64,000 nt of DNA, taken from Caprimulgus europaeus (lineage: Eukaryota > Chordata > Aves > Caprimulgiformes > Caprimulgidae). The notes under the pieces are model-generated. The model did no database searches and was not told the DNA's origin. It worked only from the letters and a program-made list of their open reading frames with translations. The position numbers were made by a program, and so were the translations under genes. Positions 24,675 to 35,545 of this stretch are shown here, one piece after another. The number at the start of each line of letters is the position of its first letter. The first letter of the stretch is position 1. The DNA lies in contig OU015523.1 in the NCBI GenBank assembly GCA_907165065.1, positions 15,003,834-15,067,833 of the forward strand, written 5' to 3'.

Positions 24675-25544
24675 CATAAAGTCCATTTCACCTCATACTG
24701 CTCCTTCTCCAACAGTGAAAAGAGAATATTGCATCTGAAGCATTAGCCCTTGTCCTGGGGGGGTGAGAGAGAAGGACCTGCACTAAGGAGAAATCAGACT
24801 TGAAACTCTTTGGAGAGGCAGATTAGAGTGGTAATGGGAGCAATATTAGGGAAAATAAGACCTTTTCTCAGGTCATGAGAGTATCAGAGGTGGCTCAATC
24901 AAGTTATCATCTCCTCTTCCAAGCATTGCCCACAGGCCGCCAGCAGCTTACTGTGAGGGGTGGCATTTTGGGATGAATGAGAAAGTGGGCCCATCCTGCC
25001 TGCTCACTCCCAGCTGCTGCATTTTGAGGAAGGACACCTCCTTGATATGCAAACACTCTAGTTATTATTTACAGCTGACCTTTTCCCTCTCCAGCTCCTG
25101 CTGCTGCAGCACCGCTGGTGGAGTCAGGGCTTGTAGAGATTGTGGAGACGATGTGCAGCGGAACATGTTAGCTTCCCTGCCTGTGCCAGAGCTGTCATCG
25201 GTGCCACTGTGGATTGAGCTGCACCCATGCAAGCAACAGTGGGAAATATGAAGAAAAAAGCCTAATGTAGACAAAGCCTTTGAGGAGCTTAACCCCTCTT
25301 CCCCTTTTCCATCTCTCTCCCACTTGAAAGCAGAGAACAGCTTCTGAGCAAGTCACACGCTCTCATTTCCATATCTAAAGCCAGTCCCGAAATACCATCG
25401 TGAAATAATGCTCTCAGAGAGGAGACTACGAAGCAGATTCCCTTTGAGAGATTCTGCTGCTTCTTTTTTTAATTCCACCCCAAAAAAAACCTGCCACTAA
25501 ATACCAAGTGCACCTGGACTGGTGCAGTCAATCCAGGGCACCTT

Positions 25545-25985
25545 GTTACTGGAATGATATGAGGAAATTGGAGGGAATTCAGAGGCGAGCAACAACAAAA
25601 TCCATCAAGGGCTGGAAAGGGATCAGCATCTAAGGGAAGCTTAACAACATTAAATATGTATAACTTGACTAAGAGAGGACTTAAAAGGGACGTGTTGACA
25701 AGCTATACCTCTTTGAAAGCTGAAAGCGCTGAGGGAAGAGAGGAATTATTTAGCAAGATGCGTAGAGGTCCAGAAAGGAGTAACGGGTCAGAAAAAGAAG
25801 AGAAATAAGTCTGTTCAAACTTGAGGAAAAACTTCTACAAGTGCTAGTCTTGTGAAGAGTCTCCCAAGGAAAGCAAGGAAGCCCCTGTTGTTTCAGACAT
25901 TTAAAACAAAGTTGGGCTGAGGACCAGAGGATGTGCAGGGAACAGCTTCACAGTGGCTGCAGGGAGGACAAACTAAAATGACCTG
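25545..25985 (+). mobile_element. Ancient CR1 LINE fragment
   Basis: Words GGGAATTCAGAGGCGAGCAAC, ATCAAGGGCTGGAAAGG and GAGAGGACTTAAAAGGGA, followed by GTCCAGAAAGGAGTAACGGG, correspond to the CR1 ORF2 C-terminus. They are heavily diverged. No 3' tail is visible. Confidence 0.6.
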
Positions 25986-28049
25986 GTCTTATTACTTTTA
26001 CCACGTACCTGGCAGAGTTCAGCAATATGTCAGGAGAAGAAATCTCTCTCTTGTTCCTTTCAGATGAAGCAATGTTTTTAGCTATTTTTCACTTCACATT
26101 CAGCTAAATATTTCTCGGCAAGACCTTAGACCTCTATGTACTGTACTGGAGTTAAATGGCACAGGTATGGTTTTGTTTTCATAAACTGGATCTGTTATAA
26201 GTCATCCATGGACAAGTTACAAACTACTGATACAAAGACTAAAAGTGTTATTTCCAAAAACCATTGGCATGTGGTTGTATTCCCAAATGTGCTGTGAGTA
26301 AAGTTGTCAGGCACTTCGACGTCACAAGTGAAGCTTGATTTCTCGAAGTGCTTAGCATTGAAGTTAAGATGATTTGTCAAACTGCTTTTGGGCTGACCAG
26401 CTCCCAAACTTAGACACAAGAACCAAATTTTCAAAACAGCTCCTTTACCAATATAGCCACTTCTCTTGCTGCCTAAAATACTTTTGAAAATCTGTCCCAC
26501 AGGTGTTTTACAATCATAGAACAAAGTGCTGCAAACTTCAGACTTGCATGCTATATTTATCTTGTGTGTTGAAGAACTCCTTTAAGTGGAAATCACAGCA
26601 AAGCTGTCACAGATAGGCAATGCTCAACTCCACCTTCCTTTACCTGCAGCTTTGCTAAATTTTGCCTCTCCCTAATGCCTCACTTTCGTCCACCATCAGG
26701 CCTTGTGAAAGGAGGCATTGGAAAAAAGACTTGCAGGGAAGGTAGAGAAGCTGCTGGGAAGGAGAACTCCCAAGAGCACTGATCTGAGCTTACCTTCATT
26801 CCCACACACACAATATGCCTTGCAGAGGAGAATATGTTTATAAATAAATAAATAGAAGAGGAAAGGAGAAAGAGTGGAAAAACAGAAATGTCAAGGTATA
26901 TTTGATGGAGTTTCTGCTGTTGGGATGAAAGCCAGGAGCTGGCTTAAAACCTCATGGTCGGAAACAGAATGGGAGGAAGGTACGACTCCTTGAGCAACAG
27001 GGGCAGGAATAATTCCCGCAGCTAGATCTCCTTGCCATCCTATTAATCATAATATCTTGTGCTGTCTTTCCTCTGAGACCCTTACAGGACTTGGTCTTGG
27101 AAGGCCACATCAAGCAGTGTTTTTGCCAAAGGGACTAAGCACTGTGGAACTGGAGCTCTTGCACTTTGTGAAGGAGAAATATTACGATGCCTGTTTGACA
27201 CGTGCGGGGAGACACTTCAGGACGAAAGAAATAGGTTGTGCAAAGTCATATAATGAAATGATTTTATAACCAAAACCAAAATCTGACAGACCTGACCTGC
27301 CTCATACAAACCTGTTTTGTGTGTATTAGGTGCACGAGGGTAGCGAGAGCTGCAAAACAGCCTTCACAAACCCGGGTGCCACCTCCAGGCACACCTATTT
27401 TAGTGCTACCCTGAGAGACCATGCTTTAATTTCTCTCCAGTTGGGATCTACCCAGGGACATGCAACCACAGCAGAAAGGACTGGCTGAAGCACAAGACCC
27501 TGCTCCCCATGGTTTGAAGGCAACCAGTTTGGGTCACTTGGCTCTGTGTTCTGGAGCCTGAACTGCCTGGCTACGGCTGGCAGCTCAGGCACAACCACAG
27601 GGGCGTCTCTGACTGCTTCAGCACCTTCTGACCTGAAGTCTTCTGGTACTGGCAAAACAAGCTGCACAAACTGGCTGGAACACAAAATGTAAACCCTCTT
27701 CATTTCCTAGTGAGGACAACGTTGCTTAATCCTACTGGAAGCATTTACTCAGGGATATCTTATCTGGATCCACTGACATCCCCACCTCTTTCTCCCAAGA
27801 GCCTGCTGCAAAACGAAACCTCTCCCCTGTGCACAGCTTATCCGCAGTACAGATAAACCATTTCCCCAGAGCTCCCCCCTGTACAGCTGTTTAACTGGTA
27901 GTTTTAGTTTCTGACATGGCTGGGTCTAAGGCTGCTCACGTGGACCTTGGCTGGTCTGAGGCTGGATTCCTATTTCTGTTCTTCTGGCAGGTCACTTGCT
28001 CTAAATAATTTCCAGAAGTCCAGCACTGTATGGAGAGATGCCAAACTGC

Positions 28050-28140
28050 AGCTTCAGCTGGCATAAATCAAGGGTCAACAAGGCACCACTAAAGTAAATG
28101 GGGAAGCCTAGATTTACACTAGATGAGGATCAGCCCTGCT
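28050..28140. repeat. Fossil amniote interspersed repeat fragment
   Basis: GGCATAAATCAAGG, CACTAAAGTAAATGGGG, then GATTTACACTAGATGAGGATC with CAGCCC. These words match an old repeat of birds, crocodiles and turtles with inverted ATAAATCA/TGATTTA-like arms. The family name is not recalled with confidence. Confidence 0.45.
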
Positions 28141-29347
28141 TCCTTGCACCAGACTCTAAATGAATTCATTAAATACAGCACTTCAGTCTGCTCAGCTAAA
28201 AGCAGCTCCAGCTGGCAGGAGGTTTCAGATCCAGGGAATGTTTAAAAGATGAGGATTTGTAGCCTGCTCTGAGTTTACACTTGGCTAGAGGTAGGTTCTC
28301 ATCAGCCGTGCAGGGGACATGACATCATGCCCACCTGAGGGGTGTCTGTGCATCCCCAGCACCTGTGCACGGCACGATGTTTACATAGGACCTCACAGAC
28401 TTGCGGGGATAATCTAGACCTAAATTCCCCTGTGAAGATGCTTGATTTAGAGTGCTCCAGGATAGCAGAAGAGAGGTCCTGCTGTACCTCTGAAGGGCTT
28501 ATTCTTGGTTTTTTTTAATTCTCTTAAGTTTTAGCTTGGAGGGGAGGTGGAGGTCTGCACCAAATTTGAATTTGCAGTAGGATAAGCACCAGCACTAGGG
28601 GCAGTGAGAGCAGTTTGGGATTTGTGAGGCAGGAGTGAAACGTTAGTTAATTCTGACATTAAACCCTAAATGAGAGGATGTTAAAGTTATTCTTAGCCTA
28701 TGAAAAAAAAGAAGCTGTGCTGTGATCGCCTGGCCTGCTCTCATGTATTGTACAGATCTCATGATTCCTGCAGTTTAATCCCTTATCCGCTCACTAAAAC
28801 AGATGGTGTTGCAGGCTCTGTGCAGACTCTGACAAATACGACTGCACTGGGAACACTGTTCATATATCCAGAGCACTTGCCATACAACCCTCAAGATGAG
28901 ATACATTGGCTTGAGATGAAAGTTCATATCCAAAGCAAAATCTACAGCAAGGAATAGATCCTATTCTCTCTCAGCATTGCTGCTAAGGCCTCTAATATGC
29001 ATACTCACACACAAAATACCTTCCTATAGACACACAAAAAGGTCAAAACAACAGGATCCTCCAAAATCTTTGTCCTAGACTCCCAGTTAAGCCCTCTCTC
29101 TTTGACCAGGATCGAGGTGCATGTTGTTTTTCCTCAAGGAACAGATCTGCTCACTGAACAGCAATGATACCTCCAATAAGCTGGAAAATAAAAGACCTTA
29201 ACTCAAATGGACCTGATACCAGCCCCCCTTCTTTCCTTGTGCTGGGAAAAGAGGGCGAGTCCCAGACAGCCACTGAGGTAGGAAAAACACCCAAAATTAT
29301 TCATTCATGCTACACTATCATAGATCTTCTTTCCATGATGCTACCTG

Positions 29348-29349
<2 letters not shown>

Positions 29350-29380
<31 letters not shown>
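29350..29380. repeat. (TG)15 microsatellite
   Basis: Fifteen perfect TG units, likely length-polymorphic. Confidence 0.98.
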
Positions 29381-29381
<1 letters not shown>

Positions 29382-30339
29382 CCAGCCAGTACTTGGAAAG
29401 ACAAGTGAGGTTAACCGAGCTACATGCATTGCTCCCTCTAGAGCAGTATAAAATGGTGATAAACCACAACTGGAACCGCTCTGCTGTAAGTATCTGGCCA
29501 GAGGTGAAGCACGAGGTTACGGCAGCAGCTCCACTCCCCTGTCCCCCTCCGCCTGATGGATCCTTGGTAATAAACCACTCTTAAGCTTTTTCCGTCTTAA
29601 ACTCAAACTGCTGGGATTCAGGGAAGATAAAGATTTCAACCACCTTTCAGAAGAGCCTTCACAAGAACTAAAAGTCCCTGTTGGCATAAAAGCAGACATG
29701 TAATGGGTTTTCTCTGTCCCTGAAAGTAGTTTAGCACCGCAGGAACGTGCAGTCCTTTTATCTCTCTTCTTTATTTAACTGGAGTCGTTAAAATAAACTG
29801 ATTTCCCAGCCAATTAATTATCAAATATCTGTAACAGCTTTCAAGCCCTGCCATTACTCAGTCTCAGAGGCCCCCACAGGCAATGTTAAGCTACACTCTC
29901 CTTACCTGAGTAACCGCTGCTGAGCTGGCAGCAGAAAAGGAGCACAGGGGCTGAAGGAGAGCTGCACACAGCTCGCTCTCCTGCCTAAGCAGTGACTCCA
30001 GCTATGTGTAAGCTCTGAGCCAGGAAGCTTTACTGCACCACTTGACCAAGTCTCAGACCCCAGCCCCGCTGCGGAAGCAGATACACCCTGTCGAGGCATC
30101 TGATGCTGCCAGCAGGATCGGCTGGTACCCAACGGCAGACGCTGCCAGCTGAGATGAACCACAGATGCCGAGTACCCCGAGCTCAGCTCAGTGTGGGGCA
30201 GAAGTTCAGTTCAAAGCATGTGCTGGGAACCAGCTGCTCACCCAGACACACACACGGACAGCTCCTGCCGTAGCCACGTTACCTACAGAAAACCCAGTCT
30301 TTACCTCTCTGTTAACTGAAAGGTTGTTCTCGCCATAGA

Positions 30340-30600
30340 CACATTAGCAATGCCCCTGCCATCTATTTTATAAGCAATAAACTGCACTCATATGGGGTTT
30401 CAATTAGGAGATTTCAAATGAGATTGAAGATAATGCATCCCATAATTACTCACCCTTCTCTTTTCTAGAAACTCAAGCAGAATCATTTCCAGGCCAAAAT
30501 ACGGTCTCTCTTGATTGATGACACTAATAAAATGGCTTTATTGTGATATAAATAGCCTTAAAAACGTCCTGGAGAGTCAATACCAGTGCTTGATGGCCTT
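30340..30600. promoter_or_regulatory. Candidate conserved enhancer with PBX/MEIS-like site
   Basis: A repeat-free AT-rich block with TAATTACTC, CACTAATAAAATGG and TTTATTGTGATATAAATAG words. TGATTGAT (30512-30519) overlaps TGACA (30519-30523), a composite arrangement of PBX-HOX and MEIS half sites. Enhancer status is inferred. Confidence 0.35.
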
Positions 30601-31250
30601 ACACAAGCAAGGTCCTTATCTTACGGTGTACTAAAGCTTAATGAGTTATGCTTGTGAGAAGTTTGCTGTTGGATTTGGGCACTGGTTTGGGCAATTACAG
30701 ACAGGTAGCTCCCAAAATAGATATGCAAAGCTGGAACTGTTTAAACACCTTTCCTCTTCCTTGTGTTCCCGATTAATAATCTCTTCGCTTCCTAGCTTGC
30801 CTGGTGCCAGTTCAAACACAAGCACCGGCTGAGCCCAGCAGGAGCCACAGGAACACTGTGCTCCAGCATATCTTTGCTGGAAGGTTACCAGCCACTGCTA
30901 TGGTAATTGGAAACCCTGAAATTTCTTCAGAATCTTGCATGTTCTGAGCTGCTCACATCTCTTATGGAGGTGCATGGCCATTTCCCATAAAAACAGCTTG
31001 CTCGGAAGCACATCCATGGCCCCCATCGTGGTGGCCAATATGTTTTCATTACCCCTTGTCAGAAGAGACCACGTGGCCATCCCCGCCGTGCAGCTGGGAA
31101 CGAAGTGCTTGGTGCCTTGGGCTGCACTGGAAGCTTGGGGGAGGCAGAAGATTGAAGTAATTTCTGAAATTAGCACCAGAAACCTGCTCCAGGAGGACAA
31201 ACACAGAGCCTGACTCAAAGGGAGAAGACCTTTGGGCAAGTCATGTCTCT

Positions 31251-31668
31251 CATGAATGAATCTGAGAGAGTTGGGGCTGTTCAGCCTGTAGAAGAGAAGG
31301 CTCTGGGGAGGTATTATAGTGGCCTTCCAGTACCTGAAGGGCCAACAGGAAAGCTGGGGAGGAACTTTTTACAAGGGCAGGGAGTGATAGAACAAGGACC
31401 AATGGTTATAAACTGGAAGAAGGTAGATTTAGATGAGATATGAGGAAGAAATTATTTCCTGTGAGGGTGGTCAGACACTGGCACAGGTCGCCCAGAGAAG
31501 CTGTGGATGCTCCTCCCTGGAAGTGTTCAAGGCCAGATTAGATGGGGCTTTGAGCAACCTGGTGTAGTAGAAGGTGTCCCTGCTGATGGCAGGGGGGGTG
31601 GAACTAGATGGTCTTTAAGGTCCCTTCCAACCCAGACCACTCAATGATTCTATGGTTCTGTGAATCTT
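31251..31668 (+). mobile_element. CR1 LINE, 5'-truncated copy
   Basis: It starts in the ORF2 C-terminus (GAGAGAGTTGGGGCTGTTCA) and continues through GAGGGTGGTCAGACACTGGC. It ends GGTCTTTAAGGTCCCTTCC and ATGATTCTATGGTTCTG. It is the same subfamily as the copies at 49771 and 56706, and antisense to LSAMP. Confidence 0.95.
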
Positions 31669-32269
31669 CCCTTTTCTGACCAGCAGTGAACCTCAGTCCT
31701 CATAAAGACAGAACACTGTTTTTAAGGTCTTCTTTGAAAGTGGGATATCCTGAAAACACACAGTCAGCTCTAGTGGGTCCATAATCTTCTGCATGCAGAA
31801 ATATGAGCTGCTGTTGACCACGCTTTCCAGTAGTGCTACCTTGGCTTAGATCTGGAGGCAGACTGGGTGCTGAAGAGCTTTGCTGGGAGTGACAGAAACA
31901 TACACACCTGTCAGAAAATGCTGACATTATAGCAGCCGTGACAGTGATGTGATCAGGACCTGACAGACAGGCAAAAAGGAGAGGGAAGGATGCATGAGAA
32001 AGGGCAACTGAGAAACTTTAAGGTAGAGTGGTAAGAGTCTACACGTGCAGAGGTGTGACTGAGTGACACTCGGTGCTTCTCTGTGCATGGCAGAGGGGAT
32101 GAAGACTCTGGGGTCATATTCTCCCCTCCATCTGAGTAGTGCCTCATGTCTCCGAAAGGTGAGAGACTAAAACATTTCCCACCCCTGTCTCACTCCCCTC
32201 TCTCCCCATCACCGCTGTAGTTATATCAAGTCCCATATACCTGAGAGCAGTTTTCCTCTCGGTAATAAA

Positions 32270-32520
32270 GCCTTTGCGAGGGCGCAGGTGGCCATGCATG
32301 TGTGCGTATGTTGTCTGCGAGACTGCACGGGAGCCGGGGTCTGCTGAGATGAGAAGGTGGTTCTGTGTACATGGCAGAGCAGGAGTGAGGATGAGACTAT
32401 CGAACATGCGTGCGAGGATAGGAGAGAGACTGTGCTTCGCAGAGAATGAGATGGCGAGAGTGAAAATGAGAAGGTGCTCGTATGAGACAGGGTGTGCACG
32501 TCAGAGAGGAAGAAAGAAAA
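32270..32520 (+). repeat. Degenerate G/A-rich, CpG-bearing tract
   Basis: The plus strand is rich in GAGA, ATGAG and TGCG words. ATGAGAAGGTG occurs at 32349 and again at 32466. It may be a decayed minisatellite; no clean unit can be defined. Confidence 0.4.
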
Positions 32521-32856
32521 AGGTTTTATTCACAGCCTTCCTGTATGTGTTTGATGAGTATCACAAGTTTTAACCAAGAAAAATATGTATGTATTCAAAT
32601 CAAACACAAAACACCCCTTATGCCTGGAGCGCTCCTGCCTTGCTTGTTTGTTCTGTTGCAAGTTGCTTGTTAGAGGAACACAGAAAACAAGACAAGGGAA
32701 AAAAAACCCAAAAACCTCAGGTTGACATATTTAAACATAGTCAGCTACCAAGGCAGTAACAAACAGCAAGAAAGGGAAACGCAGGTGGGATAGTTGGAGA
32801 GCTGCTGCGACAATGCTAGAATGAGAGATGCCTGTGGTAATTTCTGAAGACCATCT

Positions 32857-32950
32857 CTCAAATGGACTATAACCACTTTTACTGCACACATACTCAGTTG
32901 ATCCTCAAGTGGACTATGATCACTTTTACTGCACACATACCGAGCTGATC
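32857..32950. repeat. 47-bp tandem duplication, two copies
   Basis: Copies 32857-32903 and 32904-32950 are directly adjacent and share 41 of 47 bases by eye, including the exact run CACTTTTACTGCACACATAC. All six differences are substitutions, so the event is not recent. Confidence 0.9.
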
Positions 32951-33265
32951 CTGCAGCTACCTACAAGGAAATGCACTCAAAAGCCTATTCCTTATAGCCA
33001 TTTTGCAACAAAGACAATGCAAGGAGCACTGGTGTTCTGGCTCAATCCTCTGCAAAGCTCTCTACACTGTGTCTAGGCAGCCCCAGTTGTCAAAATGTGA
33101 ATGGAGGGACAACAGGACTTCAGCTGGATTTATCAACAGGAAGGAAAATTGTAAAAACAGATTGAGCCCAAACCTTCTGGGACTAAAGGACTTTCTAGGA
33201 CTGCAGGTGAGATGAACATGGGAACAGAGACAGGGATGGCTTTCAAAGTATTTTTCCCTGTTCTG

Positions 33266-33454
33266 TTATGCTTTCTTCTTGCTGGTAGATTTAAACACCT
33301 TTACGTGTTCATGGTTCTTCAACACTATCATAATCCAGAGGCCTATGCTGCCCACAGGGAAAATGCACCAATATCCATGTTCAGTCAGACTTGCTAAGTA
33401 GCTTATGATGCCATAGGCAATGCACAGGAAGAGCAGGAGCATGCCAAGAACTGT
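33266..33454 (-). other. Unassigned open frame with two hydrophobic segments
   Basis: I do not recognise a family. On the minus strand, a site like a splice acceptor (CACCACTCCTACAG) ends at 33455. An open frame of 62 codons follows to a TAA at 33266-33268. It predicts a first hydrophobic segment (residues about 1-20, GMLLLFLCIAYGIIS), a four-to-seven-residue turn (TEHG), a second hydrophobic segment (YWCIFPVGSIGLWIMIVL) and a basic tail. The tail ends S-K-K-K-A, a form that fits the dilysine KKXX ER-retrieval signal. It is on the LSAMP strand. No polyadenylation signal was seen close downstream, and no upstream coding exon was found. It may be chance: hydrophobic frames are common in such DNA. 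It could also be a degraded exon or a retrocopy. Confidence 0.2.
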
Positions 33455-33989
33455 CTGTAGGAGTGGTGAAGCCATCAGACCAGAGACATCATGTTCAAGA
33501 GACCCAGAGAAAGGGTCAGAAGTGCAGGTGAGGCTGTACCCCAAGGCAGTTCACCCAAGCTTTACCCAGAGCACTGTGGGTGATGGGAAGACTCAAGATA
33601 AAGGCAGCTGTGGGCTTTCTATCCCTCCCTCCCCCCTGTAAAATCACAGTGAACAGCTCTGATTTACAGCTGCAAAGCAGAGCTCTTATGACACCAAGGG
33701 ACGGGAAGCACTATCTTGATGTTGAGGCTACAGAGCCAGTGCAGGAAAAGGAAAGAAAAGTGCGATACAGAGGGTTTGAGCCTGAGTGCGGCTTTTTCAC
33801 CATCACCCCTCCAGCATCTGACCAAAACAACATCACCTTTCTTTAGCTACTTAGACTAAAACAATCGAGGCCAGCACTGGCTCCTGCTGTGGGCAGGCAC
33901 CACGCTAGGCACAGTGGGTCCCTCCTGACTGGGGTGCCCAGGGTGCTACTGCACCCTCAGCAATAATATTGTTCCAGAAATCACCCAGA

Positions 33990-34200
33990 CAAATCCTTCT
34001 GCAGCATTTGACTCTCTGACCTCCGGAGGCAGTGTGGATTTCACAGACTGACTACCTGCTGTGTGAAAAAGTCTCTCCTTTCATGGGATCTAAATTAAGC
34101 CACCATTAGCATCTCCAAGTGACCTCTTGTTCTAGTATTACAGGAGGACAGAAAAAGGAGGGACTGCTCAGTTTTCACCACACTCTTCATTAGTGTAAAT
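33990..34200 (-). mobile_element. Ancient CR1 LINE fragment
   Basis: Plus-strand words ACTACCTGCTGTGTGAAAAAG, GTGACCTCTTGTTCTAGTATT and CATTAGTGTAAATAACTC match the reverse complement of an old bird/turtle CR1 3' region. It directly abuts the CpG-dense block to its right. Confidence 0.6.
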
Positions 34201-34212
34201 AACTCAATTATA

Positions 34213-34383
34213 AGCCCTGAGCGTGTCTCTTCGGGGAGGCTGCGGACGGCGGGTGCTTGCCGCCTCCAGTTGAAGCGAGCGGAGCAGTGCGAGCACGGGG
34301 ACGGCAGAGGGCACGGCGGGCAGGCGGGAGGCCGGAGGGAATGCTGCGGGAGAGAAATGGCGCTTGCACGGGTTTGTGAGATC
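34213..34383. promoter_or_regulatory. Compact CpG-dense block, possible CpG island
   Basis: About nineteen CpG dinucleotides fall in roughly 170 bases of GC-rich DNA, against very few in the flanking kilobases. This is the densest CpG cluster I saw in the window. GC-box-like words are present (GGCGGG, GGGCAGGCGGGAGG). It could be a promoter for an alternative LSAMP first exon or for an antisense non-coding RNA. The splice-donor-like TGTAG/GTAAAT at 34431-34441 on the plus strand would fit the second option. A repeat-derived GC patch is an alternative explanation. Confidence 0.5.
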
Positions 34384-35209
34384 GCTACAGTGAAAAAGAA
34401 AACCCTGTTCAGTCCAACTGACTGCCTCCTTGTAGGTAAATCTCACAAGATTACTAACCATGCTTCACGGCCCTCCAGTAATTCTACACGCTGTCTTAAA
34501 TGAGGGTGTAGCCAGTGTTCAAGATAATGTCATTTTTTATAACATATTCCCTATTGTTTTCCTGTCCCTTAAAGGCAACCAAGCATCCTCTACGCTTTTG
34601 GAATTGACGTTACCCACTGAAGAAGCTTTTATCGAGTTACTCACCATGACTCCCAATCTCTTCCCTCCAAGGAGCCCGGGAGCTCAGCGCTCATCACTGT
34701 ACAGCTGAAGTGGAGACTGTTTTTGCAGTCTGCATTACCATATGCTCATCCACATTATAGCTCATCCGTCATCCTGCTGCCCTCTCCCCACGGTGCCTTT
34801 CAATCCTGCTGACTCATGAAGGCAGCAGCCTGTGTCCACCTGTGGTCAGCAAGATGGGGAGAAGCTCCCACAGAAGTGAGGAGCGCTGGGGCAGGAGGAG
34901 GACCCAGCCCCAGGAAGAAGACCCTGGAGCAGCCATGCCAAGCCCTGGAAGCAAGTCCTGCTGCCTCTCCACGGCCCGTGGAACGAGCCCACAGGGGATG
35001 CAATGGGGTGGGCCTGCTCTCAACATCTCCTACAGCTTTTGACAACCCTGCTGCATTTCTCACCAGTCAAACTGGGATTTATTGCCAAAGTACCAACATG
35101 CCAGCCACATAACACTGGGAAGACTAAACATCTCCACAGTGTGTACTGTCTCCCACTATTAACTTCTTTCCATGCGAGGAAGTAACTATTCTTTGCTTAC
35201 TAACGCTTG

Positions 35210-35545
35210 ACTGGGTTTTAATTCATGACAAGACCTTGTCCCTTCTCCCATGGCTATTTATTTCCCTTCATAATTTTGTGTGAAAGGCCTTATCAAAGGC
35301 TTTATGAAAATCAAAGTACATTATGTCTGCTGGGGATCACCTTTATCTTATTTTATTAAACTTTAAAAAAAACCCCAAAAAACACTTGCAGCTCCAAAAG
35401 GCACAATTTTCTTTTCCAGAAGCCATATTGGATTGACCCTGTCATGTTATACTTACCTGAATGTTGTACTAGTCTGTCTTTAATTAGCTTCACAATCAGT
35501 TTGGCTGGAATTGAAAGAGAGCTCATAGATCTGTAATTCCCAGGA
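35210..35545 (-). mobile_element. Ancient CR1-type LINE fragment, reverse transcriptase box
   Basis: On the minus strand, 35318 to 35292 encodes YFDFHKAFD, the conserved reverse transcriptase A-box of CR1/L3-type elements (usual form YLDFSKAFD). Preceding codons give D-I-M and following ones K-A-F-H-T-K. The remainder, 35375-35545, matches the adjoining part with stops and an A/T-rich interruption. Very old and inactive. Confidence 0.75.

Noticed and set aside
26195-26524. 109-codon minus-strand ORF
   Set aside because: No family recognised; TTTTGAAAATCTGTCC inside suggests an old repeat, but the evidence is too thin to annotate one.
29164-29451. 95-codon ORF with Cys-Val repeats
   Set aside because: The repeats are translation of the (TG)15 microsatellite.
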